A DNA stretch of 64,000 bases from Sulfurovum sp. GTDB taxonomy: Bacteria > Campylobacterota > Campylobacteria > Campylobacterales > Sulfurovaceae. Made by a program: the position numbers and the translations under genes. Within the stretch, counting starts at the first letter, position 1. Each line of letters begins with the position of its first letter. The notes under the pieces are model-generated. The model made no database searches and was not told where the DNA came from. It worked only from the letters and a program-made list of their open reading frames with translations. The stretch is taken from assembly GCA_027068485.1 (NCBI GenBank), contig JAMOSB010000017.1, positions 1 to 64,000 on the forward strand, given 5' to 3'. Positions 22,699 through 32,385 of this stretch are shown here, piece by piece.

Positions 22699-23374
22699 CT
22701 ATAGCCTTTTGCATCTGCTCATGGAGCGTCTCAAACCAGTCACTCTCTGCCTCTTTGACGTCGATAGTCGGGAGGTACTTGTAGTGGACGGTACCACTGT
22801 GTCCTGTCTTCTCATGCTCATTGAGTACCCACTTGCTCCCTGTGATGATGATTGGTTGGACTTTAAGTCCAAGCTTTTTCGCGATCATCTTGGTACCCTG
22901 CTTAAAGGGGAGGAGTCTTTGGGCTTTGGCACGGGTACCTTCAGGGAAGATTGCTACAGGGCGATGAAGCTCCTCTCGTGAGGTTTTGACATCTTTGATG
23001 AGCTTGATAAGTCCCGCTTTATTTCCTCTATCGAGTGAAATCATCTCCCCATGACGCAGAAGATTGCCAAACCATATTGCATCAAAGAGCTCTTTTTTGG
23101 CGACCCATCGGAGGTGGTTGTTTTGAAGGGCTTCCATAGCAACAATATCAACAATCCCTTGATGGTTCATCACATAGATATCTGCCTCAAGATCCATCTC
23201 CCCCTCTTGGGAGAGTCTGCCCCCCATCATCCAGAGGGTGACGGCATTGATCTTGTGGACGATGGTGCTTTTGTAGCGACCAAAGAGCATCAGTGCAGGT
23301 ATCATAAATACTGCGGTATTGAAAGAGATGACAAACGCCCCCCAGTAGAACCTAATCTTGGCAAATATCTTCAT
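22664..23374 (-). CDS. plsC: 1-acyl-sn-glycerol-3-phosphate acyltransferase
   Basis: A 236-residue membrane-bound acyltransferase that turns lysophosphatidic acid into phosphatidic acid. The catalytic H-x4-D motif is in YVMNHQGIVDIVAME, the acceptor-binding motif in AIFPEGTRAKAQRLLPFKQG, and one N-terminal membrane segment is present (about 9-29). It overlaps the upstream gene by 23 bases and crcB by 35. Confidence 0.92.
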   Translation of the reverse strand: MKIFAKIRFYWGAFVISFNTAVFMIPALMLFGRYKSTIVHKINAVTLWMMGGRLSQEGEMDLEADIYVMNHQGIVDIVAMEALQNNHLRWVAKKELFDAIWFGNLLRHGEMISLDRGNKAGLIKLIKDVKTSREELHRPVAIFPEGTRAKAQRLLPFKQGTKMIAKKLGLKVQPIIITGSKWVLNEHEKTGHSGTVHYKYLPTIDVKEAESDWFETLHEQMQKAIDDEYTQHHRSR

Positions 23375-24392
23375 CGTCTATCCATCCTATAACCCCCTTT
23401 TGGTACTCGATTTTTTTAAAGCTCTCTCGCTCTCCTAGTAAAATAGCCTTAAACTCCTGATCCGTCCGCATCGTAATCGTGCTTGTTTGGGTCGGGAGGA
23501 TATGGAGTGAGGCTCCCTTTTTAACACAGATCTTCTCATGAGGGATAAAGCGTGTAAGCAGGGTGATAAAGACCACTACACTCCAGACTAGATAGAAAAA
23601 ATCTCTACGCACAATAAACATAATCAAAAAGAAGAGGACAAAGAAGGTAAGTGCATACTTCTTAAGCTTCTCAAAGCTATCCTCCCTTGGATTGAGATCA
23701 GATTGTGTGCTGACCGAGTCATCGCGTAGGGCTATGGCTACCTCTAAGAACTGATACTGCTTTTTGATGGTATTGAAGTAGGTAAACTTAAGCTCTGTCT
23801 GCTGGGAGGGGAGTACCAGATAGAACTCTGCTTCGACCTTGGCATTGAGTCGTTTGATCTGCTCAACCCCTGACTCTATCGCACTAGAGAGGTTAATATC
23901 TTCGATATTCGCTTCAAATGCCTCAAGGGAGAGGGTTACAAGGTGGTGTGTCTCATCGTAGTTTGAGACCTGATGGCTCTTGATCTTCATATCGGCTGCG
24001 AGTACACCACAGTAGTCGGCTCTGGGTTTGAGTGGTGTGACGGGGATAAACTGGGCGGGGAGTACGGCGACATGGCTAGGGGAGGTGATTGAGAGTTCAG
24101 GGATCTCGATATCTTGACTATTGGCTTTGAAGTAGAAGGTATAGAAACGATCACTACCATTTTGAATGATAAGGGGTTCTTTCGTAAGGGGTTGGATCCA
24201 ACTGTTGGTATCAAATCCAAATGAGACCTTCTCTTTGGCACTCTTGGTACCGATGATTGTCACGGGAAAAAGCTGATTGGTGTAGACCCGTTTGGGCATA
24301 TAGCTATATTTATACTGCGTCTGTGCAGTCAGTAGGGTGGTGGAGACCAAAAGTATCCCCAACCAGAGCCACAAAGCACGAAAGCGTGACAT
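23352..24392 (-). CDS. Exported membrane protein with BatD-like front and SH3-like tail
   Basis: A 346-residue protein not recognised beyond its layout. A signal peptide (about 7-23) is followed by a periplasmic beta-rich region (about 27-235, with KYSYMPKRVYTNQLFPVTI, reminiscent of BatD-type domains). Two membrane helices follow (about 248-262 and 267-287), and then a bacterial SH3-like end (CVKKGASLHILPTQTSTITM to GVIGWIDDEDI). It lies in a tight operon, starting at the base where purQ ends and overlapping plsC by 23 bases. A role in the envelope is likely. Confidence 0.65.
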   Translation of the reverse strand: MSRFRALWLWLGILLVSTTLLTAQTQYKYSYMPKRVYTNQLFPVTIIGTKSAKEKVSFGFDTNSWIQPLTKEPLIIQNGSDRFYTFYFKANSQDIEIPELSITSPSHVAVLPAQFIPVTPLKPRADYCGVLAADMKIKSHQVSNYDETHHLVTLSLEAFEANIEDINLSSAIESGVEQIKRLNAKVEAEFYLVLPSQQTELKFTYFNTIKKQYQFLEVAIALRDDSVSTQSDLNPREDSFEKLKKYALTFFVLFFLIMFIVRRDFFYLVWSVVVFITLLTRFIPHEKICVKKGASLHILPTQTSTITMRTDQEFKAILLGERESFKKIEYQKGVIGWIDDEDICQD

Positions 24393-25063
24393 TAGGATTC
24401 AAACCCTTTAAGCATCTTGATCCCATCTTCTGAACCAAGGATAGACTCCAAGGCACGCTCAGGGTGAGGCATTAGACCAAAGACATTTTTGGCTTGGTTG
24501 CAGACTCCTGCAATGGAGGTGACGGAGCCATTGACTACGACAGGGTTACCCTCTGTGTCACAGTAGCGAAGGAGGATCTGCCCATTGGCTTCAAGTGCCT
24601 CAAATCCTGCCTCATCGATATAGTAGTTGCCATCTGCGTGTGCGATAGGGATGGTGAGTACTTCACCTCTACTACACTGATTGAGGAAGGCATTGTCACT
24701 GTTGACGACACGGAGGTGTTGCTGTTTGGAGATGAAGTGAAGGTTATTATTTCGCTTCAAGGCTCCAGGGAGTAATCCTGCCTCTGTAAGGATCTGAAAT
24801 CCATTACAGATACCGAGTACTTTGCCTCCTGTATCAGCAAAGGCTTGTACCGCCTTCATCACTTTGGAGAAGCGTGCGATAGAGCCTGAGCGGAGGTAGT
24901 CCCCATAGGAGAATCCACCAGGGACAACCACAAGGTCAATCTCTGTAGGGAGTGACGACTCCTCATGCCATACAAGCTCTGTAGTATGACCGAGCTTCTC
25001 AAAAGCGTACTGGGTATCAAACTCGCAGTTGGTTCCAGGGAATTGTAATATGGCTACTCTCAT
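24392..25063 (-). CDS. purQ: Phosphoribosylformylglycinamidine synthase, glutaminase subunit
   Basis: A 223-residue class I amidotransferase that supplies ammonia for the fourth step of purine synthesis. Cys86 is the nucleophile in GKVLGICNGFQILTEAG, and the His/Glu pair is in MPHPERALESI. The oxyanion block VVPGGFSYGDYLRSG is present. It lies one base after purS and works with PurS and a separate PurL not in this window. Confidence 0.96.
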   Translation of the reverse strand: MRVAILQFPGTNCEFDTQYAFEKLGHTTELVWHEESSLPTEIDLVVVPGGFSYGDYLRSGSIARFSKVMKAVQAFADTGGKVLGICNGFQILTEAGLLPGALKRNNNLHFISKQQHLRVVNSDNAFLNQCSRGEVLTIPIAHADGNYYIDEAGFEALEANGQILLRYCDTEGNPVVVNGSVTSIAGVCNQAKNVFGLMPHPERALESILGSEDGIKMLKGFES

Positions 25064-25064
25064 C

Positions 25065-25304
25065 TTAGTTGATCTCTATAGTGTAGTCTTCTATGACAGT
25101 ATTGGCAAGGAGGGTTTCACTCATCTCTTTAACTTTTTCTTCTGCGATAGCTCTATTGTCTGTATCGAGTTGGATAATGATCTGCTTACCGATGCGTACA
25201 TCTACTACGCCATCAAATCCGAGTGCATCGAGTGCGTGGTGTGCGGCTTTTCCTTGTGGGTCGAGTACACCCTCTTTTAAAAATACATTTACTACTGCTG
25301 TCAT
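25065..25304 (-). CDS. purS: Phosphoribosylformylglycinamidine synthase subunit PurS
   Basis: A 79-residue subunit that bridges PurL and PurQ. Recognisable parts are NVFLKEGVLDPQGKAAHHAL and the VVDVRIGKQIIIQLDT strand; it ends VIEDYTIEI. Length and the purC-purS-purQ order are typical of Gram-positive and Campylobacterota purine operons, where the large PurL of enterobacteria is replaced by three proteins. Confidence 0.95.
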   Translation of the reverse strand: MTAVVNVFLKEGVLDPQGKAAHHALDALGFDGVVDVRIGKQIIIQLDTDNRAIAEEKVKEMSETLLANTVIEDYTIEIN

Positions 25305-25313
25305 GGCTTATCC

Positions 25314-26027
25314 TTATCTGTTTTGAATTCGTTGAAGTACTTGTCTATAGGCTTCTGTCAATCCACCTAAACCTTGTCTAAATCTATCTTTGTCTAGCTT
25401 CTCATCAGTTTTGGCATCCCAGAGTCTAAAGTTGTCAGGGCTGAGTTCATCAATGAGAATGATATTACCATCTTTGTCGCGTCCAAACTCAAGCTTGAAG
25501 TCAACCACTTTGATATCCAACTCTGCATAAAACTCTGAGAGTAGGGTGTTGATGCGTCGTGCCATAAAGCGGATATAGTCTAGCTCATCGGTACTCTTGA
25601 CAAGATTGAGGATGAGGCAGTGTTGGTCATTGAGCTTTGGGTCACCGAGTGCATCATTTTTGTAGTCAAACTCCACAAGGGTAAAGGGGAGAATCGTCTT
25701 ATCTGCGATACCAAGGTTTTTACTCAATGAGCCTGTTGCGATATTACGCACGATCACTTCGATAGAGATCACCTCTGCTCTCTTGTGGAGCATATTGTTT
25801 GCATCGATGGTATCGACATAGTGAGAGGGGATCCCTTTTTCGGCTAGATACTTGAAGAGCTCTGTAGAGATCTGGTTGTTGAGGGCTCCTTTGCCCGCTT
25901 CGCTAGACTTTTTTTCGCCATTAAACGCAGTCAAGGAGTCCTTGAACTCTGAGATCAGGAGATTCTTATCGGCTGTCTCCCAGATCTTTTTTGCTTTTCC
26001 CTCATAAAGAAGCGTGGTTTTTTCCAT
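25314..26027 (-). CDS. purC: Phosphoribosylaminoimidazole-succinocarboxamide synthase
   Basis: A 237-residue SAICAR synthetase, joining CAIR and aspartate with ATP. Family blocks include [13 protein letters not shown] at the N-terminus, [17 protein letters not shown], and LVDFKLEFG-like [20 protein letters not shown] with [12 protein letters not shown]. The start is directly at the last base of ctpA (TAATG), so it is coupled to the protease gene. Confidence 0.96.
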   Translation of the reverse strand: MEKTTLLYEGKAKKIWETADKNLLISEFKDSLTAFNGEKKSSEAGKGALNNQISTELFKYLAEKGIPSHYVDTIDANNMLHKRAEVISIEVIVRNIATGSLSKNLGIADKTILPFTLVEFDYKNDALGDPKLNDQHCLILNLVKSTDELDYIRFMARRINTLLSEFYAELDIKVVDFKLEFGRDKDGNIILIDELSPDNFRLWDAKTDEKLDKDRFRQGLGGLTEAYRQVLQRIQNR

Positions 26028-27358
26028 TATCTTTTTCCTTTGTTTGTAATAATAAGTGCTTTGAGGATATTGACAGCACTCTTGAGCTGTGCATCTTTAT
26101 AGAGTTGCTCCTCGGTGATGATAGACTCCTCCACGGTGGTATTGGACTCCTCGGACGGTGTGGTTGTGGTGTTGCCATCAATCTTGGCAAGCTCCCCCTC
26201 TAGGTGTTTTTTGAGGTCACGCTCTTTGAGGAAGTCGGGGTCTTTCTGTTGGGGTACTTCACCTGCGTGTACGATGATATCAGGGGTGACACCTACTGCT
26301 TGAATCGTCCGACCACTAGGGAGGTAGTAGCGTGCGACAGTGAGTTTGAGTGCTTCACTCTTCCCTACAGGCATTACCACTTGTACCGATCCCTTACCGA
26401 AGGTCTTCTCTCCGATGATGATAGAGCGGTTGAAGTCTTGAAGTGCCCCACTGACAATCTCACTGGCACTCGCAGAGCCTCCATTGACTAAGACCACGAT
26501 AGGGGTTTGGGTATCACTCTCTTGCGTATGGGCAGAGTAGACGATGTTTTCTGTCTTGGCTCGCCCTTTTTGTGTGACGATATCGCCCTCCGTGACAAAG
26601 AGATCCACCAAACCCACTGCTTGGTCAAGGAGTCCTCCAGGGTTGTTACGCAAGTCGAGGATAATCCCCTCGGTTTGGTTATGCTCTTTGAGTGCCTCTT
26701 TTACCCCATCGACAACCTTTTGATCAAATGAGGTAACATGGAGGTAGAGCAGTTTCTCATAGATCGTCTTGGTATAGACCGATTGGATCTTGATAATATC
26801 TCGGGTGATTTTAATCTTGAGGGGTTTAGGCTCTTTTTTGCGAATGATGGTGAGAGTGATATCGGTCTTGGGCTTCCCTCTCATAAGCTTCACCGACTCA
26901 TCAATCGTCATCCCAATGGTTGCCTGTTCATCGATCTTGAGGATAATATCCTCAGACTTGACTCCTGCATGAAAGGCAGGGGTATCATAGAGAGGGGTGA
27001 TGACTGTCAACGCACCATGCTTCATCCCTATCGAGATCCCTAGCCCTCCAAACTCCCCTTTGGTCTGGACACTGAGACTATTGTAGGATTTGGTATCCAT
27101 AAAACTAGAGTGTGCATCGAGATTGGCAAGGAGTCCTTTGAGTGCTTTGTCCATGAGTACAGTGGTGTTGACCTCGTCTACATACTCCTTTTCGATGACA
27201 GAGAGTATCTGTGTAAACTTGAGATACGCCTCAAGCTTCTCTTTGGCACTAGATTCATTAGGGGTTGCTTTGGCTTGTGCAAAAGAGCCAAAGAGATAGG
27301 ACGCAGTGAGTGTAGCAAGTAGTCCTGTAGCAATAATCTTTTTACTTTTTTTAATCAT
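26027..27358 (-). CDS. ctpA: S41-family carboxy-terminal processing peptidase (CtpA)
   Basis: A 443-residue periplasmic serine protease. It has a signal peptide (about 5-29), an N-terminal helical region, a PDZ domain (about 102-185, [16 protein letters not shown] to [11 protein letters not shown]), and the catalytic core with [14 protein letters not shown] (about 291-303) carrying the serine and [11 protein letters not shown] with Lys322 as general base. It trims C-termini of envelope proteins and cell-wall hydrolases. The C-terminal 60 residues are charged and variable. Coupling to purC is typical of Campylobacterota gene order. Confidence 0.93.
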   Translation of the reverse strand: MIKKSKKIIATGLLATLTASYLFGSFAQAKATPNESSAKEKLEAYLKFTQILSVIEKEYVDEVNTTVLMDKALKGLLANLDAHSSFMDTKSYNSLSVQTKGEFGGLGISIGMKHGALTVITPLYDTPAFHAGVKSEDIILKIDEQATIGMTIDESVKLMRGKPKTDITLTIIRKKEPKPLKIKITRDIIKIQSVYTKTIYEKLLYLHVTSFDQKVVDGVKEALKEHNQTEGIILDLRNNPGGLLDQAVGLVDLFVTEGDIVTQKGRAKTENIVYSAHTQESDTQTPIVVLVNGGSASASEIVSGALQDFNRSIIIGEKTFGKGSVQVVMPVGKSEALKLTVARYYLPSGRTIQAVGVTPDIIVHAGEVPQQKDPDFLKERDLKKHLEGELAKIDGNTTTTPSEESNTTVEESIITEEQLYKDAQLKSAVNILKALIITNKGKR

Positions 27359-27447
27359 AGCACTCTTTCATAAATAGGTGGGTATAGAATTGATTTATTA
27401 TTTTATTTAAAAATCTCTGAGAGGTTGCTTTTTGGGGTATAAAAGCG

Positions 27448-27990
27448 TTAGCTCTCTTTGAGTAGTCGCTTGGCTAAGGGTAGGATGTGAGCAGTCTCTA
27501 TACGCAAGAATGGTTCTCTATAGAGTAGGCTTGGGATCCACTCCAAAAAGAGCAGAGCGATGGGGATAAGTGGGTAAAAGAGTCTATACTCAAGGCTAAA
27601 ACTCTCAAGGGTATAGCGTATCTGAAACCACTCTTTGGCACTCTTGACCCCTTGGTAGAGAAGTAGAAGCTCCATCGTAAAGGTAAACCCCCAGACCAGA
27701 TAGGTCAACAGTACAACCAATGCTGCACCCTCTATCCCATAGATCCCCATCACTCCTGCTAGGAAGATCGCTCCATAGAGTCCAAATGAAGCAGACCCAA
27801 GTGTAACGGCAACCACCAAGGCAGAGAAGATAAAGAGCAGACTCCCCAAAAGAAAAAAGAGCTCTAGGTAGCTGTGTCGCTCCTCAAAGGAGGTACTAAA
27901 GTAGGCCCCTAGAAGTGTCAGCAAAAAGATAGTGATGATAATGAGGAGTAGATCCCGATACTCTAAGAGTAGACGCATTATCCACCTCAT
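27448..27990 (-). CDS. Uncharacterised inner-membrane protein
   Basis: A 180-residue hydrophobic protein with about four to five membrane helices (around 13-29, 43-66, 70-105, 138-155). No motif or family is recognised. Its ATG overlaps the stop of the M3 oligopeptidase gene by one base (TAATG), so it is co-expressed. An alternative start at 27978 would remove four residues. The 89 bases between its stop and ctpA contain only AT-rich sequence and the ctpA promoter region. Confidence 0.65.
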   Translation of the reverse strand: MRWIMRLLLEYRDLLLIIITIFLLTLLGAYFSTSFEERHSYLELFFLLGSLLFIFSALVVAVTLGSASFGLYGAIFLAGVMGIYGIEGAALVVLLTYLVWGFTFTMELLLLYQGVKSAKEWFQIRYTLESFSLEYRLFYPLIPIALLFLEWIPSLLYREPFLRIETAHILPLAKRLLKES

Positions 27991-29945
27991 TACTGTGGGG
28001 CAATCTCATAGAGCTTCATCAAGCTCTCGACGCGTGCCTCTCTGTTGAGCCATGCGTGGTAGAGTTGACTCATCTCTTGGCTCCCCCCTTTGGCGAGGAT
28101 ATGTGCTTTGTAGCCTTTGGCACGGAGGGTATCAAAGGCTCCATCACTATCCAAGCAGGAGAAGAACGCATCCGCACTGAGTACCTCTGCCCACTTGTAG
28201 GAGTAGTATCCCGCAGCATAGCCCCCTGCGAAGATATGGGCAAAGCTGTGTTGGAATTTGTTGTATTTAGGAGGGGTGAGTAGGGCGGTCTTCTCTCGTA
28301 TGCTATCAAGGAGATGCTGTACAGCTTCCCCTTGATAGCACTTCTGGTGAAGCATAAAGTCAAAGAGGGAGAACTCCACTTGGCGTAAGATACCGAGTGC
28401 GGCTTGGAAGTTTTTGGTCTCTTTAATCTTGGCAATCAGTGCGGTAGGGATAGGCTCTTGGGTCTCATAGTGAAATCCAAACCGTTTGAGTATAGAGGCT
28501 TCATAGGCGAAGTTTTCCAAAAACTGTGAGGGGAACTCTACTACATCCCACGCGACACCATTGATCCCCGAGACTGAACGCTCATGACACTGACTAAAGA
28601 GGTGGTGTATCGCATGTCCCATTTCATGGAAGAGTGTTACCACATCATCATGACGCAGGAGGGATGGGGTCTTAGCCGTAGCGGGTGCAAAGTTGCAGAC
28701 TACAAATGCAGAGGGGAGGTGTCTCTCTCCTTGTGTATCACGATAGTGTGTCTCCCAATCTTGCATCCATGCCCCACCGCGTTTCTCTGTGCGTGCCTCA
28801 AGGTCGAAGTAGATGCGTCCTGAGAGTTCCCCCTCCTCAAAGATATCAAATACCTTGACACAGGGGTGCCACACACTTATAGTGATGGATTTGAAGGTGA
28901 CATCAAAGAGTTCGGAGATGATCGCTAACAGCCCCTCTAGCACACGACTCTGTTCAAAGTAGGGTTTGGTCATCGTATCATCAAAGGCAAACTTCTCTTT
29001 TTTGAGCTTTTCACTATAGTAGGCGACATCATAACTGGCAAGATCTTCAATACCATCAGAGGTTTGTGCGTAGGCTTGAAGCTCTTGGAGTTCGAGTTTG
29101 GCTTGGGGGAGTGCCGCATTGGCTAAGGCGTGTAGAAACGCGAGTACCTCCTCCTGAGTGGAGGCATCTCGCTTCTCTAAGGCATAGTGTGCATAGTTCT
29201 CAAATCCCAAAATGGTCGCTTTCTCTTGTTTGAGAGAGAGGATACTATCGATCACTTCAGCATTTTGAGGGGCACGGGTCACATAGGCTTTGGAGAGAGC
29301 TTGACGGTGGGCTCTATTGGGTCCATAGGTCATATAGGCGAGATAGGATGGGGTTTGGAGAGTAAACTTATAGGTGGTTTTCCCCTCTTGCTCCTCCAGA
29401 GCAGACTCGATATCAGAGGGAGGCATCCCCGCAACATCGGCAGGATCTTCCATAATTAGCTCATAGGCATTGGTTGCATTGAGGAGGTTTTGGGAGAATT
29501 GATTGGAGAGGTCACTTAGCTCTAGTGCGATCTGCTCTAGTGCTTTTTTCTGCTCGGTAGGGAGGGTGACACCCGAGAGGACAAAGTCTCGAATATCATT
29601 GGCAATCACGCGTTTAGACTCCAGATCACTCCCCTCTATCTGCTCTATCTTCTTAAAAAGCTTCTCATTTTGTGCCATCTGGGAGGAGAACTTGGAGAGG
29701 AGGGGGAGGGAGTCCTCATAGGCTTTTTGTGTCTCTTCTGAGTTCATCACAGAGTTTAGGCAGGAGAGTGGGGTGAAGAAGTTGCTTAGGGACTCATCAA
29801 GGTCTTGAAGAGGTTTAAGTATCGTCTCATAGCGACAGGGAGCAGTGTCGGTAAGTTGTTTAATTTGTTCGCGTTGTTGGTCGAGTAGTGCTTCGAGTCT
29901 TTTGGGAAAGGTATCGAGTTGGTCTATTGTAAATTCTTGAAACAT
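27990..29945 (-). CDS. prlC: M3-family zinc oligopeptidase (OpdA/PrlC-like)
   Basis: A 651-residue cytosolic oligopeptidase that degrades peptides, including cleaved signal peptides. The zinc motif is in VVTLFHEMGHAIHHLFSQ (HEMGH), with the third ligand downstream in WDVVEFPSQFLENFAYE. Size is close to the 680 of E. coli PrlC. I start at ATG 29945 (FQEFTIDQLDTFPKRL), preceded by GAGGG. The frame stays open further upstream but would overlap the divergent rplI gene, and a TAAAAT -10-like box at 29980-29975 (minus) supports the shorter form. Confidence 0.92.
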   Translation of the reverse strand: MFQEFTIDQLDTFPKRLEALLDQQREQIKQLTDTAPCRYETILKPLQDLDESLSNFFTPLSCLNSVMNSEETQKAYEDSLPLLSKFSSQMAQNEKLFKKIEQIEGSDLESKRVIANDIRDFVLSGVTLPTEQKKALEQIALELSDLSNQFSQNLLNATNAYELIMEDPADVAGMPPSDIESALEEQEGKTTYKFTLQTPSYLAYMTYGPNRAHRQALSKAYVTRAPQNAEVIDSILSLKQEKATILGFENYAHYALEKRDASTQEEVLAFLHALANAALPQAKLELQELQAYAQTSDGIEDLASYDVAYYSEKLKKEKFAFDDTMTKPYFEQSRVLEGLLAIISELFDVTFKSITISVWHPCVKVFDIFEEGELSGRIYFDLEARTEKRGGAWMQDWETHYRDTQGERHLPSAFVVCNFAPATAKTPSLLRHDDVVTLFHEMGHAIHHLFSQCHERSVSGINGVAWDVVEFPSQFLENFAYEASILKRFGFHYETQEPIPTALIAKIKETKNFQAALGILRQVEFSLFDFMLHQKCYQGEAVQHLLDSIREKTALLTPPKYNKFQHSFAHIFAGGYAAGYYSYKWAEVLSADAFFSCLDSDGAFDTLRAKGYKAHILAKGGSQEMSQLYHAWLNREARVESLMKLYEIAPQ

Positions 29946-30051
29946 GCGTAGGAATCCCTCTATTGGTTTATGGGATTTTAGCATAGCAGTACTAATATTA
30001 GCAATTTTTCGATAAAATAACTCAAATTTTAGTATCAATAAGGATAAAACT

Positions 30052-30495
30052 ATGAAAGTATTATTAATTAAAGATGTCAAAGCCTTAGGTAAAGCGGGTG
30101 AGATCAAAGAGGTCAAAGATGGATATGGTCAAAATTTTTTGATTGGTAAAGGGTTAGCAAAGTTGGCAACACCTGAGGTGGTAGAGCAGTGGACAGCAGA
30201 GCAGGAGCGTATGGCACAAGAGCTGAAAGAGGAGCTGGCACGCTTGACCAAAGAGAAGGTGATTTTGGAGGAGCATACGATCAAGATCGAGAAGCCTACT
30301 GCCCCTGTGGGGATCAAAGGCTCTGTGGGTAATGGCGATATCGCCAAAGCGATTTTATCTCAGCTTAACATCACATTGGATAAAAAACATATTGTCCTTA
30401 AAAAAGCACTCAAATCAACGGGTATTCATGAGATTGATACAAAATTGGGGCATGGGATTCATGCGACATTGAAAGTCGAAGTAGTGGGTGTCTAA
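30052..30495 (+). CDS. rplI: 50S ribosomal protein L9
   Basis: A 147-residue ribosomal protein with [20 protein letters not shown] and the [13 protein letters not shown] block of the N-terminal domain, then the long connecting helix and C-terminal RNA-binding domain. Length is standard. An AAGGA site and a TAAAAT -10-like box (30013-30018) precede it. It heads rplI-hslV-hslU-era. Confidence 0.97.
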   Translation: MKVLLIKDVKALGKAGEIKEVKDGYGQNFLIGKGLAKLATPEVVEQWTAEQERMAQELKEELARLTKEKVILEEHTIKIEKPTAPVGIKGSVGNGDIAKAILSQLNITLDKKHIVLKKALKSTGIHEIDTKLGHGIHATLKVEVVGV

Positions 30496-30497
30496 GC

Positions 30498-31028
30498 GTG
30501 TTTGATGCTACAACGATACTAGGCTATAAAGGCGAGGGTAGAGCGGTCATTGGAGGGGATGGACAGGTGACTTTTGGGGATACTGTCCTCAAAGGCAATG
30601 CCACCAAGATCCGTACGCTGTATGAGGGAAAGATACTCGCAGGGTTTGCGGGAAGTACCGCCGATGCGTTTAATCTTTTTGATATGTTTGAGGGGATACT
30701 TGCTGAGAAGCGTGGAGATCTCTTTAAATCAGTGATTGGGTTTTCTAAGATGTGGAGAAAAGATAAGCACTTGCGTCAGCTTGAAGCGATGATGATAGTC
30801 CTCAATACAGAGCATATCTTTATCCTCTCAGGGACAGGAGATGTGGTCGAACCCCAAGATGGTAAAATCGCAGCGATAGGCTCAGGGGGCAACTACGCTA
30901 TCTCAGCAGCCAGAGCCTTGGATAAGCATGCCAACCTAGAGCCTAGAGCCTTGGTAGAGGAGTCGCTTGCTGTGGCAGGAGATCTCTGTATCTACACCAA
31001 TAAAAATATAAAAATATTAGAGTTATAA
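30498..31028 (+). CDS. hslV: ATP-dependent protease subunit HslV
   Basis: A 176-residue peptidase subunit of the HslUV (ClpQY) complex. The chain begins [13 protein letters not shown]; the active site would be the Thr exposed after removing the first four residues. [21 protein letters not shown] and [14 protein letters not shown] are family blocks. The GTG start lies two bases after rplI, implying coupling. Confidence 0.96.
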   Translation: MFDATTILGYKGEGRAVIGGDGQVTFGDTVLKGNATKIRTLYEGKILAGFAGSTADAFNLFDMFEGILAEKRGDLFKSVIGFSKMWRKDKHLRQLEAMMIVLNTEHIFILSGTGDVVEPQDGKIAAIGSGGNYAISAARALDKHANLEPRALVEESLAVAGDLCIYTNKNIKILEL

Positions 31029-31038
31029 GGAAGTGTCA

Positions 31039-32367
31039 TTGGATAATTTAACACCCAAAGAGATCGTTAGTCATCTCGATAGTTATGTAATAGGGCAGAG
31101 GGATGCCAAAAAGACTATAGCCGTAGCACTACGAAACCGCTACCGTCGAATGCAACTGAGTGAAGAGATGCAAAATGATGTTGTACCTAAAAATATTTTG
31201 ATGATCGGAAGTACAGGGGTCGGAAAGACTGAGATCGCTCGACGACTTGCGAAGATGATGAACCTCCCCTTTATCAAGGTAGAGGCAAGTAAATATACCG
31301 AAGTGGGGTTTGTTGGGCGTGATGTGGAGTCGATGATCCGTGATCTTGCTACCGTCTCTTTGGGGATTGTGCGAGAAGAGGAGAATGAGAAGAACCAAGA
31401 GAAGATAGAGAACTATATCGAAAATAAGATTATTGAGAAACTTCTTCCTCCCCTTCCTGCAGGGGCAAGTGAGCAGAAAAAGCGTGAGTATGAGGCGTCG
31501 TTTGCTCGTATGCAAGCGAAGTTTCATACAGGGGAGCTAGATCATCTCAAGATTAAAGTGACCATCCCCAACACCCCTAGTATGCCTGATGAGGGACTCC
31601 CCCCTCAGATGATACAGGTACAAGAATCGATTGTTAAAGTCTTGGGTGGTATGGGTAAGAAAGGGGCAGAGAAAGAGGTCTTTGTCAAAGATGCCAAGAA
31701 GATTCTCTCTCAAGAGGCGAGTAGTGAACTGCTTGATGAGGAGCAACTCAAAGAGCTTGCCCTTCAGAAGGTTGAGAAGGGGGGGATTGTTTTTTTAGAT
31801 GAGGTTGATAAGATCGCTGTTGCCTCCAACTCTCAAAGTAGACAAGACCCAAGTAAAGAGGGGGTACAGAGAGATCTTCTCCCTATCGTAGAGGGGTCAA
31901 CTGTCCATACTAAGCTTGGTATGGTCAAGACCGATCATATCCTCTTTATCGCTGCGGGGGCATTTCATCTGAGTAAACCTAGTGATCTGATCCCTGAGTT
32001 GCAGGGGCGTTTTCCTTTGCGTGTGGAGCTTGATAGTCTTGATGAGGAGACGCTCTATCGTATCTTGACAGAGCCAAACAACTCATTGATTAAGCAGTAT
32101 CAAGCCCTGCTTGAAGTCGAAGGGGTAACCCTCTGTTTTGAGGAAGAGGCGTTGCGTGCGATTGCACACTACTCACTCCTTGCCAATGAGAAGACTGAAG
32201 ATATTGGGGCAAGACGCTTGCATACCGTGATGGAGAATATTTTGGAGGAGATTAGCTTTAGTGCCGATGAGCATTCGGGTGAGTCGGTGACGATCGATAA
32301 GGCAAAAGTCCAAGAGAAGATTGGTAAAGTAGTAGAAGATGAAGATGCTACACGGTATATTTTATAA
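31039..32367 (+). CDS. hslU: HslU ATPase subunit
   Basis: A 442-residue AAA+ unfoldase feeding HslV. Walker A is in LMIGSTGVGKTEIARRLAK, Walker B in GGIVFLDEVDKIA, sensor 2 in TEDIGARRLHTVMENIL. The C-terminal tail DEDATRYIL inserts into HslV. TTG 31039 lies eight bases after AAGG and gives DNLTPKEIVSHLDSYVIGQ, a normal HslU N-terminus. A GTG at 31033 is possible but nearly touches the ribosome site. Confidence 0.95.
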   Translation: MDNLTPKEIVSHLDSYVIGQRDAKKTIAVALRNRYRRMQLSEEMQNDVVPKNILMIGSTGVGKTEIARRLAKMMNLPFIKVEASKYTEVGFVGRDVESMIRDLATVSLGIVREEENEKNQEKIENYIENKIIEKLLPPLPAGASEQKKREYEASFARMQAKFHTGELDHLKIKVTIPNTPSMPDEGLPPQMIQVQESIVKVLGGMGKKGAEKEVFVKDAKKILSQEASSELLDEEQLKELALQKVEKGGIVFLDEVDKIAVASNSQSRQDPSKEGVQRDLLPIVEGSTVHTKLGMVKTDHILFIAAGAFHLSKPSDLIPELQGRFPLRVELDSLDEETLYRILTEPNNSLIKQYQALLEVEGVTLCFEEEALRAIAHYSLLANEKTEDIGARRLHTVMENILEEISFSADEHSGESVTIDKAKVQEKIGKVVEDEDATRYIL

Positions 32368-32385
32368 TGCAAAGTGGGAGCTAAA

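Noticed and set aside
22664-22760. Fluoride riboswitch upstream of crcB
   Set aside because: crcB begins inside the plsC coding region, leaving no leader; no conserved riboswitch core was seen.
29946-30116. In-frame extension of the M3 oligopeptidase
   Set aside because: It overlaps the rplI promoter and start; the family N-terminus begins close to 29945.
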